This document shows positions 10,770 to 22,823 of a stretch of 64,000 bases of DNA, in pieces; position 1 is the first letter of the stretch; each line of letters opens with the position of its first letter. Origin of the DNA: Phlebiopsis flavidoalba (lineage: Eukaryota > Basidiomycota > Agaricomycetes > Polyporales > Phanerochaetaceae); the NCBI GenBank assembly GCA_035772785.1, contig JAOCPU010000039.1, positions 62,001-126,000 of the forward strand, in the 5' to 3' direction. The notes below the pieces were generated by a model. That model was given only the letters and a program-made list of their open reading frames with translations. It made no database searches and was not told the origin of the DNA. Position numbers and translations under genes: made by a program.

Positions 10770-13700
10770 TCTCTGAATCCACTCGCGTTAGTCGCCCTTG
10801 GTCCACACTGAAAAGTCCGCGTGGTCATCACTTGTTCGCATAGTTTGTCCAATGCCATGAATGACGCTCTCAAGTCAAGCGCGGCTCTGAATGTCTGCGC
10901 TCTTCAAGTGACAAGAATAAACCCATACGCAGTGACCCAACTCCTACCGCAGCCGCGCGCTCATGTGTATGTGGCGCTGAGGCGACCGACGATAGTCTAC
11001 CTGCTTCCGTCGTTACCGCGCGGTACTTCGCCATCCTTGCCGCAATTGTGGTAGGCAAGAGATGAGTGCGTCGAAGTTGGGGATTGCAGAAAAACGCGAT
11101 GGATTGTCTGGCTGGCGTGATGCCTTCGGTGTCGCTCACTTTCTTGGCTGGCGGAGGCACAACGACCCCGGTGGAGGGTAGACCCGCAGTGTGTCGTTAC
11201 TCCATCGCGAGAGTAAATCTCCGGGCGTTGATGACAATTGACCCAGGCTAGGGGAAGGGACTGTGAGCAATCGTAACGGAGAACGAGCCAGGGGGACGAA
11301 CGATTGGGGTGCGGCCTGGAATTGTTTTTGTATGAGGGTTCTGGACCTCGAGACAAAGCCGCCAACCTAGGTAGGAGGTTACAAGCTTGATCAAGAAGTC
11401 TGTGTGAACGTGGCCGACTACAGGAAAAGTCTTTGAAGGGGTCTCAAGGACACTGGAACACAGGGTCAAAGTGCCGTAATCTGACGAGCGAGCTCAACCG
11501 TACGAAGCTACGTCAGAAATCATCCATCTCGCTTTTTTATCCAAGGTACGCTCCCCAGATACGCAAAGACGAGGAACTCTATTACTTGAGTGCGCACGAG
11601 CATCATCCGCCGTATGCAGCGCCTATTTATTTTGGCCTGCCCACGGTACTGTCTTTCTCCAAAGCTGTTCGTCTTCGTTTCTCAGATTGGGGGAGTACGA
11701 CAGTAACCTCAAGTTATGGCCTGCTGGTGCGAGTCTTCTTGTCGAAGATAAGCTCTCCTCCTCGAGAGGTCAAGACCAGGGGCGATAGCACCGGCATGAC
11801 ATGCACATCGAAGGGTCATGGCACGGTGCTGGGTAGAAGCCGAGCATAGTTGTTCCTTGAAAAAGCGTGGGCGCATCGGCTTTCCTGCGGCCACTGAGTT
11901 CTGTTGGGGCCAGTGTTTTGTCCCAGTCGCGACCAGGTATTTCCATGGCTCTCCATTGTAGTGTCCGGTGCTGGGTTGAGCACGCATAGCTTACGCGATC
12001 TCATACGGGTCACGGCAGGACTGTGGTGACGCGTTCGTCGTCCTATTGCGACATAGAACCGCGATCGGAGCGGGGGTCTTCCCAAGCCGAGCTTTTGCTA
12101 TAGGACTGTCAGTATGATGGACAGGTCTGTATGAGACCGGTCGATTGCACGGCTAACCTACGACCACCTTTCGTTTCCTGTTGCGGTAGGCGTGAAGAAG
12201 ACACCTTACTGCGCTCTATAGCGGAGCAGGCTTAGTTTTGGCATCTCGCTTGCCACGGGGGTAGATTAACACTGAACCCACAGGACCTTTTGTTTAATGA
12301 ACGCGGCCCCTTGGGACCGTTCCTCACGGTGACTGCTCATGCTTGATCTAGAAATAAATGGAAACCCGACCCTCATTTAAAAGCCGATTTGACAATATCC
12401 TCCGCGTGATGACGCTTCGCTCCGCAGTTGAAGTTGACTTTCAAAAACTTGCTGAAGTCAATCAAAGGGATTCCTAAACGAAGGAGTCTATCATCGTCGC
12501 GTTAGCGTACACCACTGATAAACTCAAAGTTTCGGTATGCCTTACGTCGGCAACAGTGGCAAAAAGCGCGGTGCTTTAGGGTAGGTCTCAGGACTGAGAC
12601 TGCGTGCTACTGGAGTGTTTGAGAACCATGGTCACGGACGTGGTTGATGGATGGAAGAGGTTGGCCCTTCATCCTATCTCTTGGTCGACTTGAAGGCACG
12701 CGGGCAGCTATCGCGCTGAATGGTCCCCAATGAAATCTAGATCTCGCCCTCGGCAGATGACCACTATCAGTTAGTGTGCGGCAGATTTAAGGCGCCTTTG
12801 TTTTGGGCCGAGAGACCGTGCTGCTCACGGGCCACGGAAGTTCCTCAATTTAGAATCAAAGTGCGCACTAAGCCGTGACTTGGGAGAGACTTCAGCGCCT
12901 ATTGGACCGGCATCAAATCCGTGAGGCCCAATTATACTAATATTCTTGCCTGGGGAGCACTACACGCGGTGGACTAACTAAGGTAATTTAACACTATGTG
13001 GCGCACGAGGTGCAAACGTATTATTGCATCGGACCCAAACAAGCGAAGATTATGGTAAAAGTGAACGTCTAAGCGTAAGTTCGATGAAGAATTCGCCCCG
13101 CTTAATACCCAACTGATATCTGGCAACTTTCGGGCCGCTCGATGCAATCCTGGGTGCATCGAATTTGTTACGGTAATACACTGGTTCAGTTGGCCACAAC
13201 GCAAAATGATTTACAGTAAAACGACAAAGACGACTAGTTTCCCATCTTCATAGGCTTACCAGGACACCTCTGCAGTGGTCGCCTGACGTGGACCGAGGCC
13301 ACTCTTCCTCCCTATCTTGCCACCTTGTTACCCTCCGATCGGAATTCGGAACTGTGGTCAACTCACTAGCGCCGATTAATGTGTTGTGGGACACCCGTAC
13401 CAAGGGTTCGACCTTTGTTCAGACAAGCCTCACTCGGTCGTAGCGGGCTCTACCGTTGACGGCGTCTTGACACGCACACGATACCCATATCCAACCCAGT
13501 GGAAGCACCTAGGTACGTTAACAAGCAATTTTCGTGCAGCCGGAGATCCTGGGCGTACACATTAGCGTGGTCCCGCACCACGGTCCACGGAAGTGATGTG
13601 CATTATCAGCAGGACCCAAAACATTAGCAAGTGTTCTGCCCACTCGAGAAGACTCACCCACGAATCATAGCTGCTTGGCGCTGCTTGCAAAAATACATTT

Positions 13701-15366
13701 CTGGTCATTTTTGGCTACGAATTCTACTCGCTTCATAGTTAACCCTGATTGACCTGTCGCTAGGTAGCTTTACACGTAACTTACGGGTATCTCTCACTCT
13801 GAGAGAGAACACGTAATAAAATGAGAGTGCCTGGGTACACGCGTGCCATAGCGCCTTCAATCTTTCCACGCTCTGAGCCTACAAACTGCCTAACATTCAC
13901 TGCTGACGGGTCCAGTCAAGACGGACCCTTGGAAGGTGTCCTGTTCAGAAGCATCGAATGTCGAAACCATTGCAAAGTGATATCGGACTTCGGGAACTAT
14001 GTGACTATGACGCTTTGGCAGGGTCTGCTCAGCGGCTAAAAAACGCCAGTCAATCGTACTTAGTACAGTATGTCAGCCCTTCCTGTCAAGTAACTCCGCC
14101 GGCGTAAGTATAGCCCTTGTGTTTTTCAAACCTCTGCGGTCACTGACCTTTACACTCAGACTCATGTTCATGAGGATTAATCGATCAAAATCATGTGTCG
14201 TGCATCACGCACCGTCACAATGCATAATGGTCAATCTGGCCTGAATCGTCGCCGACGTCGGTTAGAATCCCGCAACAAGCTCCGTTAGCGCCACAACGCA
14301 GGCGCTTATACACGGAAATGCCGACTGCCGAGTCGCCGTAAAACCCGGCTTGACTCGTCTCGCCATGTCCAGGACGTCAAGGCACAGCCCCTGGAACCTC
14401 GAGCAAAAGTCGTCATTCGATATGAATCGCTTTTTGCGAGCGCATTGGGGTTTCCTGCCATCAAAAATCTTCGTAGACATTCGAGGATGCTAGGCCCCAA
14501 CTTGGCTCGTTCCGAGTCCATTTTTAGTGTGTCACGTTTGCACCTTACTGTCGTGTACTGTCGATGAGCTTTCAGCATTTGGTAGGTATCTCTAATCAGC
14601 TTTTGGATGTACTATGCATCACAGCTACTTCAGGGTCATCATTCATCTTTTCAGCCCTAGTGTTGCAATTGGAGAGAAGGCACGCGGTTCTATGCTGCGG
14701 GTCGACGTGATGGCTCATGGATTGATTTCGGTCGACGCCGCCCCGCAACCTCTTCTCAACTACCGCGACGAGATATCTCGCTTCATTGTCATGGTCTATG
14801 TTATTGCTCACAATCAGTATACTAGATTCTCTCCGCTCAGCCAAGGTGCATCTTGACCCAATATTGTTCACACGCACTAACGAGGTCGCATTTCTTCCCT
14901 TCCCAGGGCACCCCCGCCAGCTCGGACATTGTTGAACTGCCCTTCACGCTCGGGACACACAAATCACACATACTAGTGGGTCCGTTAAACAGGGTAAGGT
15001 ATGGCTCTCATAAGTCTATTGTACTTAGGTTACTCATGCTTCCTGCCACGGCATTCGCGTGCAGAGGCTAGTAGTAAATTCACACTTACTAGGTCACTGC
15101 TGCTGCCCGTCGGTATAAATACGGGCGTAGCAGGTGGCGGGACGAAGGGGATCGCTACTATCAGGCGAAAACATCCATCCCCTCGTTACGCATGTCTGAG
15201 TACGTTACATCGCGCTTTCACCTCTCCGTTTCTGAGTGACAACGGGTTTAGTCGTCTCACATACGTGGAAAATGCCTACTCTCGGGAATTTGATTGTAGG
15301 CAGCGATAACTAATGAGCGTCAGTCCATGTCCTTCTCATACGATTGACGTATTTATAACAAATTGA
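10770..15366. other. gene-poor stretch, nothing recognised
   Basis: Frames longer than 60 codons are sparse, absent from about 12,090 to 12,970, and none resembles a known family. The sequence looks AT-richer than the flanks and has no coherent splice pattern. A possible exon-like piece near 14,830-14,990 (KVHLDPILFTRTNEVAFLPF, then SDIVELPFTLGTHKSHILVG) ends at a GTAAGG donor-like site and could belong upstream of the duplicated unknown gene at 15.4 kb. No transposase or reverse transcriptase was seen. Confidence 0.35.
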
Positions 15367-16470
15367 TATCTTCCACAGATGAGCGTGGCTAAGTCTGCAA
15401 TCTCGCGTCTCACGAAGAGCATTGGAGTTTGCTATTCGAAATGTCAAGTTTGATCCAGACGGGATGCTAGGAGGAAGCACACTTCGCGAACAGGTGCTGC
15501 TTTTGTGATCCCTTGGCGACGTTTTCCCTTCGGAAGATACGAGCCCGCCCTCATCACTTCTTGCCACATTGCCTCCGCAGCCTACTCCCATACTCCCATG
15601 AATGTCCAGGTACAAGAATTTCCCTTTACACCACTGCTAGCCATATGCATCGATGACTTCGACCTCTGAACGCGGCTCTTCAACAATTCATGGAGAGGAT
15701 GTACTCCGGGAAACTGCGCTAGCGGTCACACCACTGCTGGACCCGCTTTGTCGTGAAAAAAACCTAACCGGGATATGAAGACATTGCTTTCCACCGTACG
15801 CCTTGCAATCTTATAGTCAAGGCCCCTCAATCGAACTTTCGTCAACAATATGGGTGTGGAATCGGAGCTGGAGAGATGACCGCTGAGGACCCTCTGCTCT
15901 CAGTCTATGTTACCTGCAAGCGGTTCTATAACGTCATTGGCGTGCATAAGGCTTGCTTCAGTATGGACGACAATGTCTAACGTTTCCCTTCACATCTCAA
16001 CATATCGGCAAGCCGTCCCGTGAAGTCCCTTTAGTGTCTACCCATTACCACGAGTGATTTATCTTCCTTTCTTCTAGAGAGGCCGCCATATTCGTGGCGA
16101 CTACGTTAAAGTGCTTTGTTCACATCCAGCCTAACATGGCTATCTTTGCTCACAGACGATGACATATCGACATTTTCCTCGTTCTATAAGGAAGGAAATT
16201 GCGCACGAGACCGCAGAGTGAGGCAATTTTGCTTCCACGAACGTGCCGTAGTCACCGGAAAAGATGTTCCCTAGTGGCTGGCTCTTCGATGTCGTGGATG
16301 AAGCGGCAGCTGCCACTCACAAAGCTCGCCTAATCCTCACGGGAGATAGAGAGAGAGATGCTTGGGAACGGTTTGTAGTTCGGGTATATTGCCTTCCACA
16401 GGCACTCCCAATGAGGGATGTTACCCCAGCACGCTACCGACTGGATGAGGTATTTGACTACCAGACTTAG
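15367..16470 (+). pseudogene. unidentified gene, copy A of a diverged tandem pair
   Basis: Four protein blocks recur in the same order and similar spacing at 18.6-19.3 kb. In copy A they are LQQFMERMYSGKLR (about 15680-15720), YVTCKRFYNVIGVHKACFSM (about 15905-15965), FSSFYKEGN with GKDVP (about 16175-16270) and LFDVVDEAA with ERDAWERFVVRVY (about 16282-16390). The frame changes between blocks and stops are common, so this copy looks decayed or error-laden. The family is not recognised; the blocks are helical and charged, with no catalytic motif I know. Confidence 0.5.
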
Positions 16471-17837
16471 TGAATTGACCTCCCTCATGTTCGACTAGGC
16501 GTGCACGATATCTTACACGTTCAGCTCCCATGTAATCACATTCCCAATTGCTCAATGAACTCTGCGCGGCCTGCAATGCGTGGTAGGCCGCCGTTACACC
16601 TTCAAGAAGGAAATCAGAATGAACAACCACAACGTTGCCTAGTGGAAAACTGCGAACGAGGTAATATTTGTGAATTTATGTACTACGTTCTGGTCTAGCT
16701 CATATCTTGTAACTCACTTGGCGGCCCCAACCCGCCTTGTGCAAACCACCATAGTCAATCGAGGTGAAATAAGATGAAGGCGTCTGTGTAGAGTGATTAT
16801 CCTGAGAGGTCGCGATAATTTCCGCATATTATACCCATCGTCGATACAACCTCTGGCTGTACGGGGGATCTGACGATCCCGTTCACCAACGGTATCTACT
16901 TCCATGCCAGCGTGAGCTTTCAAATAAAAAACACTGTTACCACTTCTCGTTGAGATAATGGAGTACGGGGCTCCACTTTCGTGCGTTGGTGTTGCAAATG
17001 CCACCCCATAAAGAGGCAGCTGGATTTCCTATTACCACAAAGTACCGTGAAGAGAGGAAACCTTCAAACTGACCAACTGCGTAAAAGGTTAGATGCTGAT
17101 AAGTGGTAGATGGTATCTACGTCAAGACTCTTTTAGCCACCGACTACTACCTAGTATCTCGCGAAATTAGTGTCAAAATCAGCTTAAGTAAGCGTTATCC
17201 GACTTCGTCATGATAATCATCAATTTAAGCGAATCTAACCATGAACACATGACGGAGTGAATCTCGTGTCCTATAAGTATTTATGCTAAGCCGACTCCTG
17301 GTACCACGTACAAACTACGTGCCGTGTAAATTGCAAGACATGTTAAGCGGTCGGCAGCGTCCAGTCAAATAGGATACCTGTCACGCATATTATAGAAGAA
17401 GCAGCCGGTGGTGAAAACTCTCCGACGACGCCCTGTCCGATGAGAGACTATGTATCTGAACTGGGCACTTCCGGGTGCAGATATCCCCGCCTGAGTACAA
17501 CGAATACTTGTCTACATCATAATAACTGAATGTTACCTTGCTCACAACGAAGCGGTAGTGACTCCAATACGTCTCCTAGGCTATTTTGAAGGACTATAGT
17601 AGCGACTTGAGTCACCTTATGCCGGCAAATGTACTGAGAGTCATGCTACTCCACTGCTCAGATCCGTGGCGTGCCAGAGCTCGACAGACGGATGATCGCA
17701 TATGCTCAACACTGGATGCCCATGACAATATTAAACAGCTCCCCTTCGCATAGTGTCACAAGTGCTTCTCAGGACCCTGCCTGCCGGAGCCCGATTCTCT
17801 GACTCCTTAATCACTCAAAGAAAGCTTCAGTGCGTGG

Positions 17838-17853
17838 TTTTTTTTTTTTTTTT
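17838..17853. repeat. T16 homopolymer
   Basis: Sixteen consecutive T. It lies 70 bp before the G23 tract. Confidence 0.9.
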
Positions 17854-17920
17854 GGGTATTGACTGCTCCAGAAGCGGAAAGTTATTCTTCTATCTAACGA
17901 ACCCTGAAGAGAGAGGGGGT

Positions 17921-17943
17921 GGGGGGGGGGGGGGGGGGGGGGG
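17921..17943. repeat. G23 homopolymer, followed by C6
   Basis: Twenty-three consecutive G preceded by GGGGGT and followed directly by CCCCCC. Runs of G this long are rare in fungal DNA and are a common artefact of two-colour short-read chemistry or of homopolymer consensus. Confidence 0.9.
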
Positions 17944-18406
17944 CCCCCCTGTGGGTGTTATCACTTGATATTTTTGGACGCTATGATCACACACCATTGC
18001 CAGTGGGACTATAAAAGAATAGTAGAGAATTAATCCGAGAGCTAGCATCTCACAAGCAACCCACACAAGGACAGAAGACAAGCATGCCTATTCATAGCAG
18101 AGTCCTTCCTGCGTTTACCCAACCTTCAACGCCGATTGCAAAAAAACGGTTGGGCCATCTTACTTGTTTTCTGCATGAAAACGACTAACTAAGATACATT
18201 TAAAAACATCTCTAGTAGCGAAAGTACTGTAAAAATGGAACGGTCAAAAAGAATGTCTCTTCAGAAGCGGTGGTAGGCCAAAGATTCTATTCGTTCCAAT
18301 GAAAGGCGTTTTGACATGATTCATTTGTTTCAGAAAGGTATGATGAACTGTGCAATGTACACAGTATTTACGAGTCGCTTAGGGCTACACATCAAATCTG
18401 CGCTCG

Positions 18407-19340
18407 TTGACCCTAACTCGGGTGGTTGTGTCTGAGCGACTCCGTGAAGAGGCCAGTAGCTGGGGATTTCGGGGAGGACTTCCCTCGAGCAATACGAGCC
18501 GTATGTTAGTTTGCGGCATCGACTTGGGCTCCGGTCCTTACGGACACACATCTATCGACACGCAAGTTCACATTGCGAAGTACACCCTCAACTACTCTGC
18601 GCCGACGAGCTTGAAATCCCTGTGGCCCGCACTCGAGGAGTTTATGGAGCGACTCTACACGGGTTCCCTTCAACTCCACCCGCTTTTGGTTTGATATCCT
18701 GGTCTCAACTTGAAGCAGATGAAAGGATTTTATTCGCCATTTCTCGTTACCCAGATATAAGTCAAGTCCACCGTTTGATTGATTATCAATAGCATAGTCT
18801 TGGAACACGAGAAAACCAAGTCGATGACTTTGCATTCATCTGGCGCTTCTCTATGTCAAATTCAAGAGACTCTACAACGGCATCGGAGAAGCTTACGCCG
18901 CGTTCATTTGGGACAAGGTTAATTTTCCAGAGGTTGTGACGGTATTATATACCAGGCTTTTGCCCGTAAGTGAGAATTCATGGCGATGGTATAGCATCAC
19001 TGACGCACATAAATTATGCAGCGATATCAAATCTTCTGCGATTACGTGAAGTGATTATCTTCTACACATTTCCTCCTCCTATTGTCATTAATAATCTGTC
19101 AACCCAGCGGACGTCTTCTCTTTCTATAAGGAGGAACTCAGCCATCGAGACGAAAGAACTTCGTTCACGACTTGGCGATCTGTGACTAACAAGGATGTTG
19201 CGTCGGTCTTGTACGATGTCGTGGATGAGATTGTGGTGTCAGCCAATGAATGTACGCCGTATACGTGGTTGGGGAGAAGGAGAAGGAGAGATGGGAAGAG
19301 TTTATTTGCGCGTATGTAGCATTTCACCTCGAAAACTCCC
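18407..19340 (+). CDS. unidentified gene, copy B of the tandem pair
   Basis: This is better preserved than copy A. It reads LWPALEEFMERLYTGSL (about 18620-18670), LALLYVKFKRLYNGIGEAYA with AFIWDKVNFPEVV (about 18843-18945), ADVFSFYKEELSHRDERTSF then VTNKDVASVLYDVVDEIVVS (about 19106-19245) and EKERWEEFICAYVAFHLE (about 19285-19330). An intron is plausible between RLLP near 18968 and the ADVF block. Single-base frame changes occur as elsewhere in the window. I do not recognise the family; the helical, Glu/Lys-rich character suggests a protein-interaction or scaffold role, but that is only an impression. Both ends are uncertain. Confidence 0.5.
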
Positions 19341-19499
19341 CTCCGATACAGGCTCCACGAAGTAGTCGGTCGCAGAAACTAGATGTTAGACTGTACTTTC
19401 TTTTACACTGGGAGTAGGATAGCTATCCATGAGACAATAGCATAGTCCAAATGAGGTTGCACGGAACGAACAACACGCACGGTGTGAAATTAATAAAGT

Positions 19500-20970
19500 T
19501 TACGATCTCCTCCTTGGGGGGCCATCAGCGAAAGCATTAGCTCCGCGCTCCACTGCTGGCCATTGGCCTGTAGCCTCAGCATGGCGTTTGCGTTTTCCAG
19601 GACTAGCCATATTCGCCAGATTTGCCTGAGTCTTCGTCCTCGGTCTCGAAAACGCCCGATCCATCCGAGGCAGGGGAATTGGGCTCCTCGGGCGGCGGAA
19701 ATAAGCGACCATTGCGAGTTCTCTTCTTCAGCAGTTGGGTCGCTTCCATTCGTGAGATCCGTCATACAGAGTCTCGTCGAGTTTGAGCTTTGAAAGGTAA
19801 CACCTCTCGATAGTCTTGCGTATAGCGCGTACGTGGACCAGCTTCTCCTGGGCAAGATTTAATCTGTTCGCCGCCCCCCAAATCGAGCACCCGGCGGACG
19901 TCTAGTATCTCGGCATCAATGTCAGCCTGTCCGTCTATAAGTTCGGTACACTCTCGCGCGTAGCTTCGTGCTTGCTTCGTGCGTGGGCCGTCGTCGTGAT
20001 CGGGGGCGCGGGGGGGATCCGGAAGGGAGAAGACTGGCTTTCTCACATTGAGTTTGGCCTGCCCCCCCGTCTTCTACGGCACCCCGCGTACGATTAGAAG
20101 GGAGTGGAGCGAAAGGATGGCCGTGAGGGCCCGGCGGCTGGTTGGGGGCGGCACTATTGAGCTCAGGAAGTTGACAGCTTGAGTGTCGAGCGAGTTTCCC
20201 GAGAGAGGAATGGGGGCCATTATGCGACGCTATGTCACCATGGGACCGACCTGGGGGCCCGTAAATGAAACGACGGCTCCTTATCGTCATCTCCACTGTA
20301 TTCGGCTCGGGGTGAACAATTCCCCCTGAATCGATGACGGACTCAAAGGTGTCAGGGCCCTGTACATCATTGCGATCTCCGTCCTGCAGAGCAAGCGAGC
20401 CGTTTTGCGCGGCATCGAACTATTCGCTAGTCCAGTGGCAAGCTGTGGGGCGCTAAATAGTCTCGTCTTCGGAGGGCGGGGTATAGTTAGAATGCGACGG
20501 GAGGGGCCTTCAGTCGGTGATGAGGGTTGCCGGGGGTGGAACAGGTTCCTCATCGTAAACTATGGAAGCCGAGGATTTGTCGTGGTGAGCAATGCCATGG
20601 TCGGGTTCCGCTGCAGGTCGGGTCTTCGACGAAGCTGCTATTGTCGAGGGTCTCATGGAGCGCCTGCGCTCTATATTCTTGACTCGATCATTGTTTTTGA
20701 CTGGCTGGCTATTGTCGTCGTTGCAGCTGGTCCCGGCATCAGCAAGACTCTCGCCAACGACCGTCAGACTGACCTAGGGACACCGTCAAGATGTTTCTCG
20801 TAAGAAGCTGCTTGATGATCTCATCAGACTTGAGGTTCGCCCTTGACACCGTGTTTCTTGAAGACAGGTGGGCTCATCAGTCCAGTGCCCTAAGTTTAAC
20901 ATGTGGCGCACATCACCTTGGCAAGATCTTGTAGTTTCCTACGCGGCAAAGCCTTGAGGTTGAGAGGCAT
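19500..20970 (-). CDS. SAP-domain protein with long disordered tail
   Basis: The start MPLNLKALPRRKLQDLAK joins across a 60-nt intron (20916-20857) to KHGVK and, after removal of one G from a GGG run, NLKSDEIIKQLLTRN. That is a complete SAP motif, a two-helix module that binds AT-rich or scaffold DNA and is seen in nuclear and spindle-associated proteins. The rest is Ser/Pro/Arg-rich and probably disordered (for example IERRRSMRPSTIAASSKTRP and RILTIPRPPKTRLFSAPQLA), resembling tails of basidiomycete NuSAP-like proteins. The frame shifts several times. The end at 19500 (GPPRRRS then stop) is a best guess. The SAP call is firm; the NuSAP-like role is inference. Confidence 0.65.
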
Positions 20971-21433
20971 CCATGCTCCTCCTTGTACAAGGTATTCGGA
21001 GCTAGGATGAGTTGGGTAGGGTGTTGGGTGGATGATGGAGATGCTGGTGGTGGTAGTGGAAGAGAGAGCGTACCCGATGGCCTCTCCAGAGCGGAGTTTG
21101 TACTCACTATAAGGGCGTTGGCCACTGATCGACCCGTCGGAGTTTTCAAACAAACAAACACTTACATGCAAGCGGAAAATGCTGAGGAATGAGTCCCGCT
21201 GGCTAGTGGCTTGGGTATGCAAGCTTTTTTTGAGAAATATCGCCAAGCTGGGAAATATCAAGTAGGTTCAAATTTGACTTGGTCGGTATTATGTGAAAGC
21301 ATTCGTGGCCGCCACCAGCGTAGACGCCCGCACAGTATCAGGGCCCAGGCGAAGACACCGTCCCCGTTGTCCGCCTTCAACTCGAGGCCATCAACGCCTT
21401 TGGTGCGGGACGTCGTCGCTCCAATGCCTCCAT
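20971..21433. other. upstream region of the SAP gene and 3' flank of TIP41
   Basis: No gene is recognised. The interval lies between the SAP-gene start and the end of TIP41, both on the minus strand, and probably holds the SAP promoter and the TIP41 3' UTR. Confidence 0.4.
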
Positions 21434-22587
21434 CATCCTAGAGTAGCTATCTCTACGTTCAGTGTACCCCAAGTCCCCCGCCAGCCAGTGCCAGCTCCCG
21501 TTTTCTGTGGTGTAACATTCACGAAGGCATCCCAGCCAGCACCACTCTAGCTATCAGTTCGGATTGTCAAATGGCTGTGAGATCATTCCGCCGCTGTAGT
21601 TGCTACCCTCGGCTTGTCAATAGAGTGAAGGCGGATTGAGCTATTAGACCTGCGTACGCCCGTTTCACTGTGATCATATGCAGCTTCAGTCCACAACCAC
21701 TTGTTTCCCGACTGACACTGAGCAGGGGGCGAAGAGGTGAAAGAGTGGTAGATGCGAGTGTCATATGTCCTGTAAACAGAACGCCGTCTACCCGCTAGAG
21801 TAAAGCGAGACAAGATGAAGAAGCAAGTTGGCATATAACCCTCTTGTACGGTCGTTAGAAGAGGTCACCGGTATAATGATTCGTACATACTATTTCTTGT
21901 AAGTAAGTGGGACGCGCGTTATCGTGCAGCTCGTCCTGCAAAATAGAGGTATTTCAGCGTAGAATAGTATGGGATCTTGTGAGCGAGTCAGCTCTGCCAA
22001 CGTGATGTGTAATGACGTGGCGGGGGGTTGCCCTCTTCGGGCTTTACTCCATGCTATCGCGGTAGCCGTTGGCTTGTGAGTTGTGTCCGGCATAGCATAG
22101 ATCGTCGTGTACGTCCAATCATACGGTTTCGTGGCGACTTGTTTGGGGCATTGGAAGCTGTGTGAAGATTCCCCTGTGCTAATTCCAATGAGCACTCGTG
22201 AGCATTCATATACACATTACGCAACTGAACACACCGTGCTTTGGCTTTTCAACCAGGCATCCGCGTAGCCTACCTTGACGCCTGTCCATCCGACCTTCTT
22301 CCAATTGACCGTTCTTGTCCCAACACCGTAAGGCAATCTTTGGTGATAAAGGAGTATCCCCAACCACTCGGTTTATGTTCCATTTCTAGCATATTATTGC
22401 CAAAAGTCATTTCGGGAAGCGGCATGCCCTGTAGCGCGGCTTGTAGGGCATCGCTTTGAGGGCGCTCGCATTGGAGATCGGGTTGGTCCTAGCAGTGATG
22501 ACCCAGTCACCAATTTGCCTATATCGTACGCGAGTTTGGCGTCGTTCCGTCAATTTGTGGGGTGGAAGTTGTGGACGGAAGGGACAT
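21434..22587 (-). CDS. TIP41: TIP41-like protein, regulator of PP2A/TOR signalling
   Basis: TIP41 binds Tap42-type phosphatase regulators and modulates PP2A-family phosphatases downstream of TOR. Seen in order: MSLPSTTSTPQIDGTTPNSR, IGDWVITARTNP, ALQAALQGMPLPEMTFGNN, MLEMEHKPSGWGYSF, VKVGYADAWLKSQS, TKPYDWTYTTIYA, LAELTRSQDPILFYAEIPLF, QDELHDN, MPTCFFILSRFTL, YRTYDTRIYHSF and a final GTGWRG with LNVEIATLG. This covers the whole family, about 280 residues. Introns fall after LKSQST and near the MPTCFF block. Many frame changes occur and the stretch after IYHSF is poorly conserved. It faces away from the dynein gene with 236 bp between starts. Confidence 0.88.
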
Positions 22588-22823
22588 TGTGAACGCAGAT
22601 GAAGGAGAAAACGAAAGACAGTGGAGAAGGTCTGAAAGCGAGACGTATGACCTTGTTGAGCAGTCAGTGAGCGGTATTGACTAAAGTAACAGATACAAAA
22701 CTGACCAAGTAAGCGCAGTTTGTTACCTGAGGATCACGACGCTGGAATGTGTAAGCACTCTGCCTACGCTGCGCTACATACAGCCTCTCTTCCTCACCGT
22801 TCGTGATAGCAACCTCCATACCA
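22588..22823. promoter_or_regulatory. bidirectional upstream region of TIP41 and DLIC
   Basis: 236 bp separate the two divergent start codons. The sequence has no obvious TATA box on either side; transcription may start from CT-rich initiator regions such as cctctcttcctcacc at 22784-22798. Confidence 0.5.

Larger units (their letters stand above)
16471..18406. other. gene-poor stretch between the two copies, with homopolymer tracts
   Basis: No recognisable coding sequence. It contains the T and G tracts annotated separately. The only longer frames are created by translation of the G tract (poly-Gly or poly-Pro) and are not credible. Confidence 0.45.

Noticed and set aside
17753..18081. Frames with poly-Gly or poly-Pro runs
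   Set aside because: They exist only because of the G23 tract.
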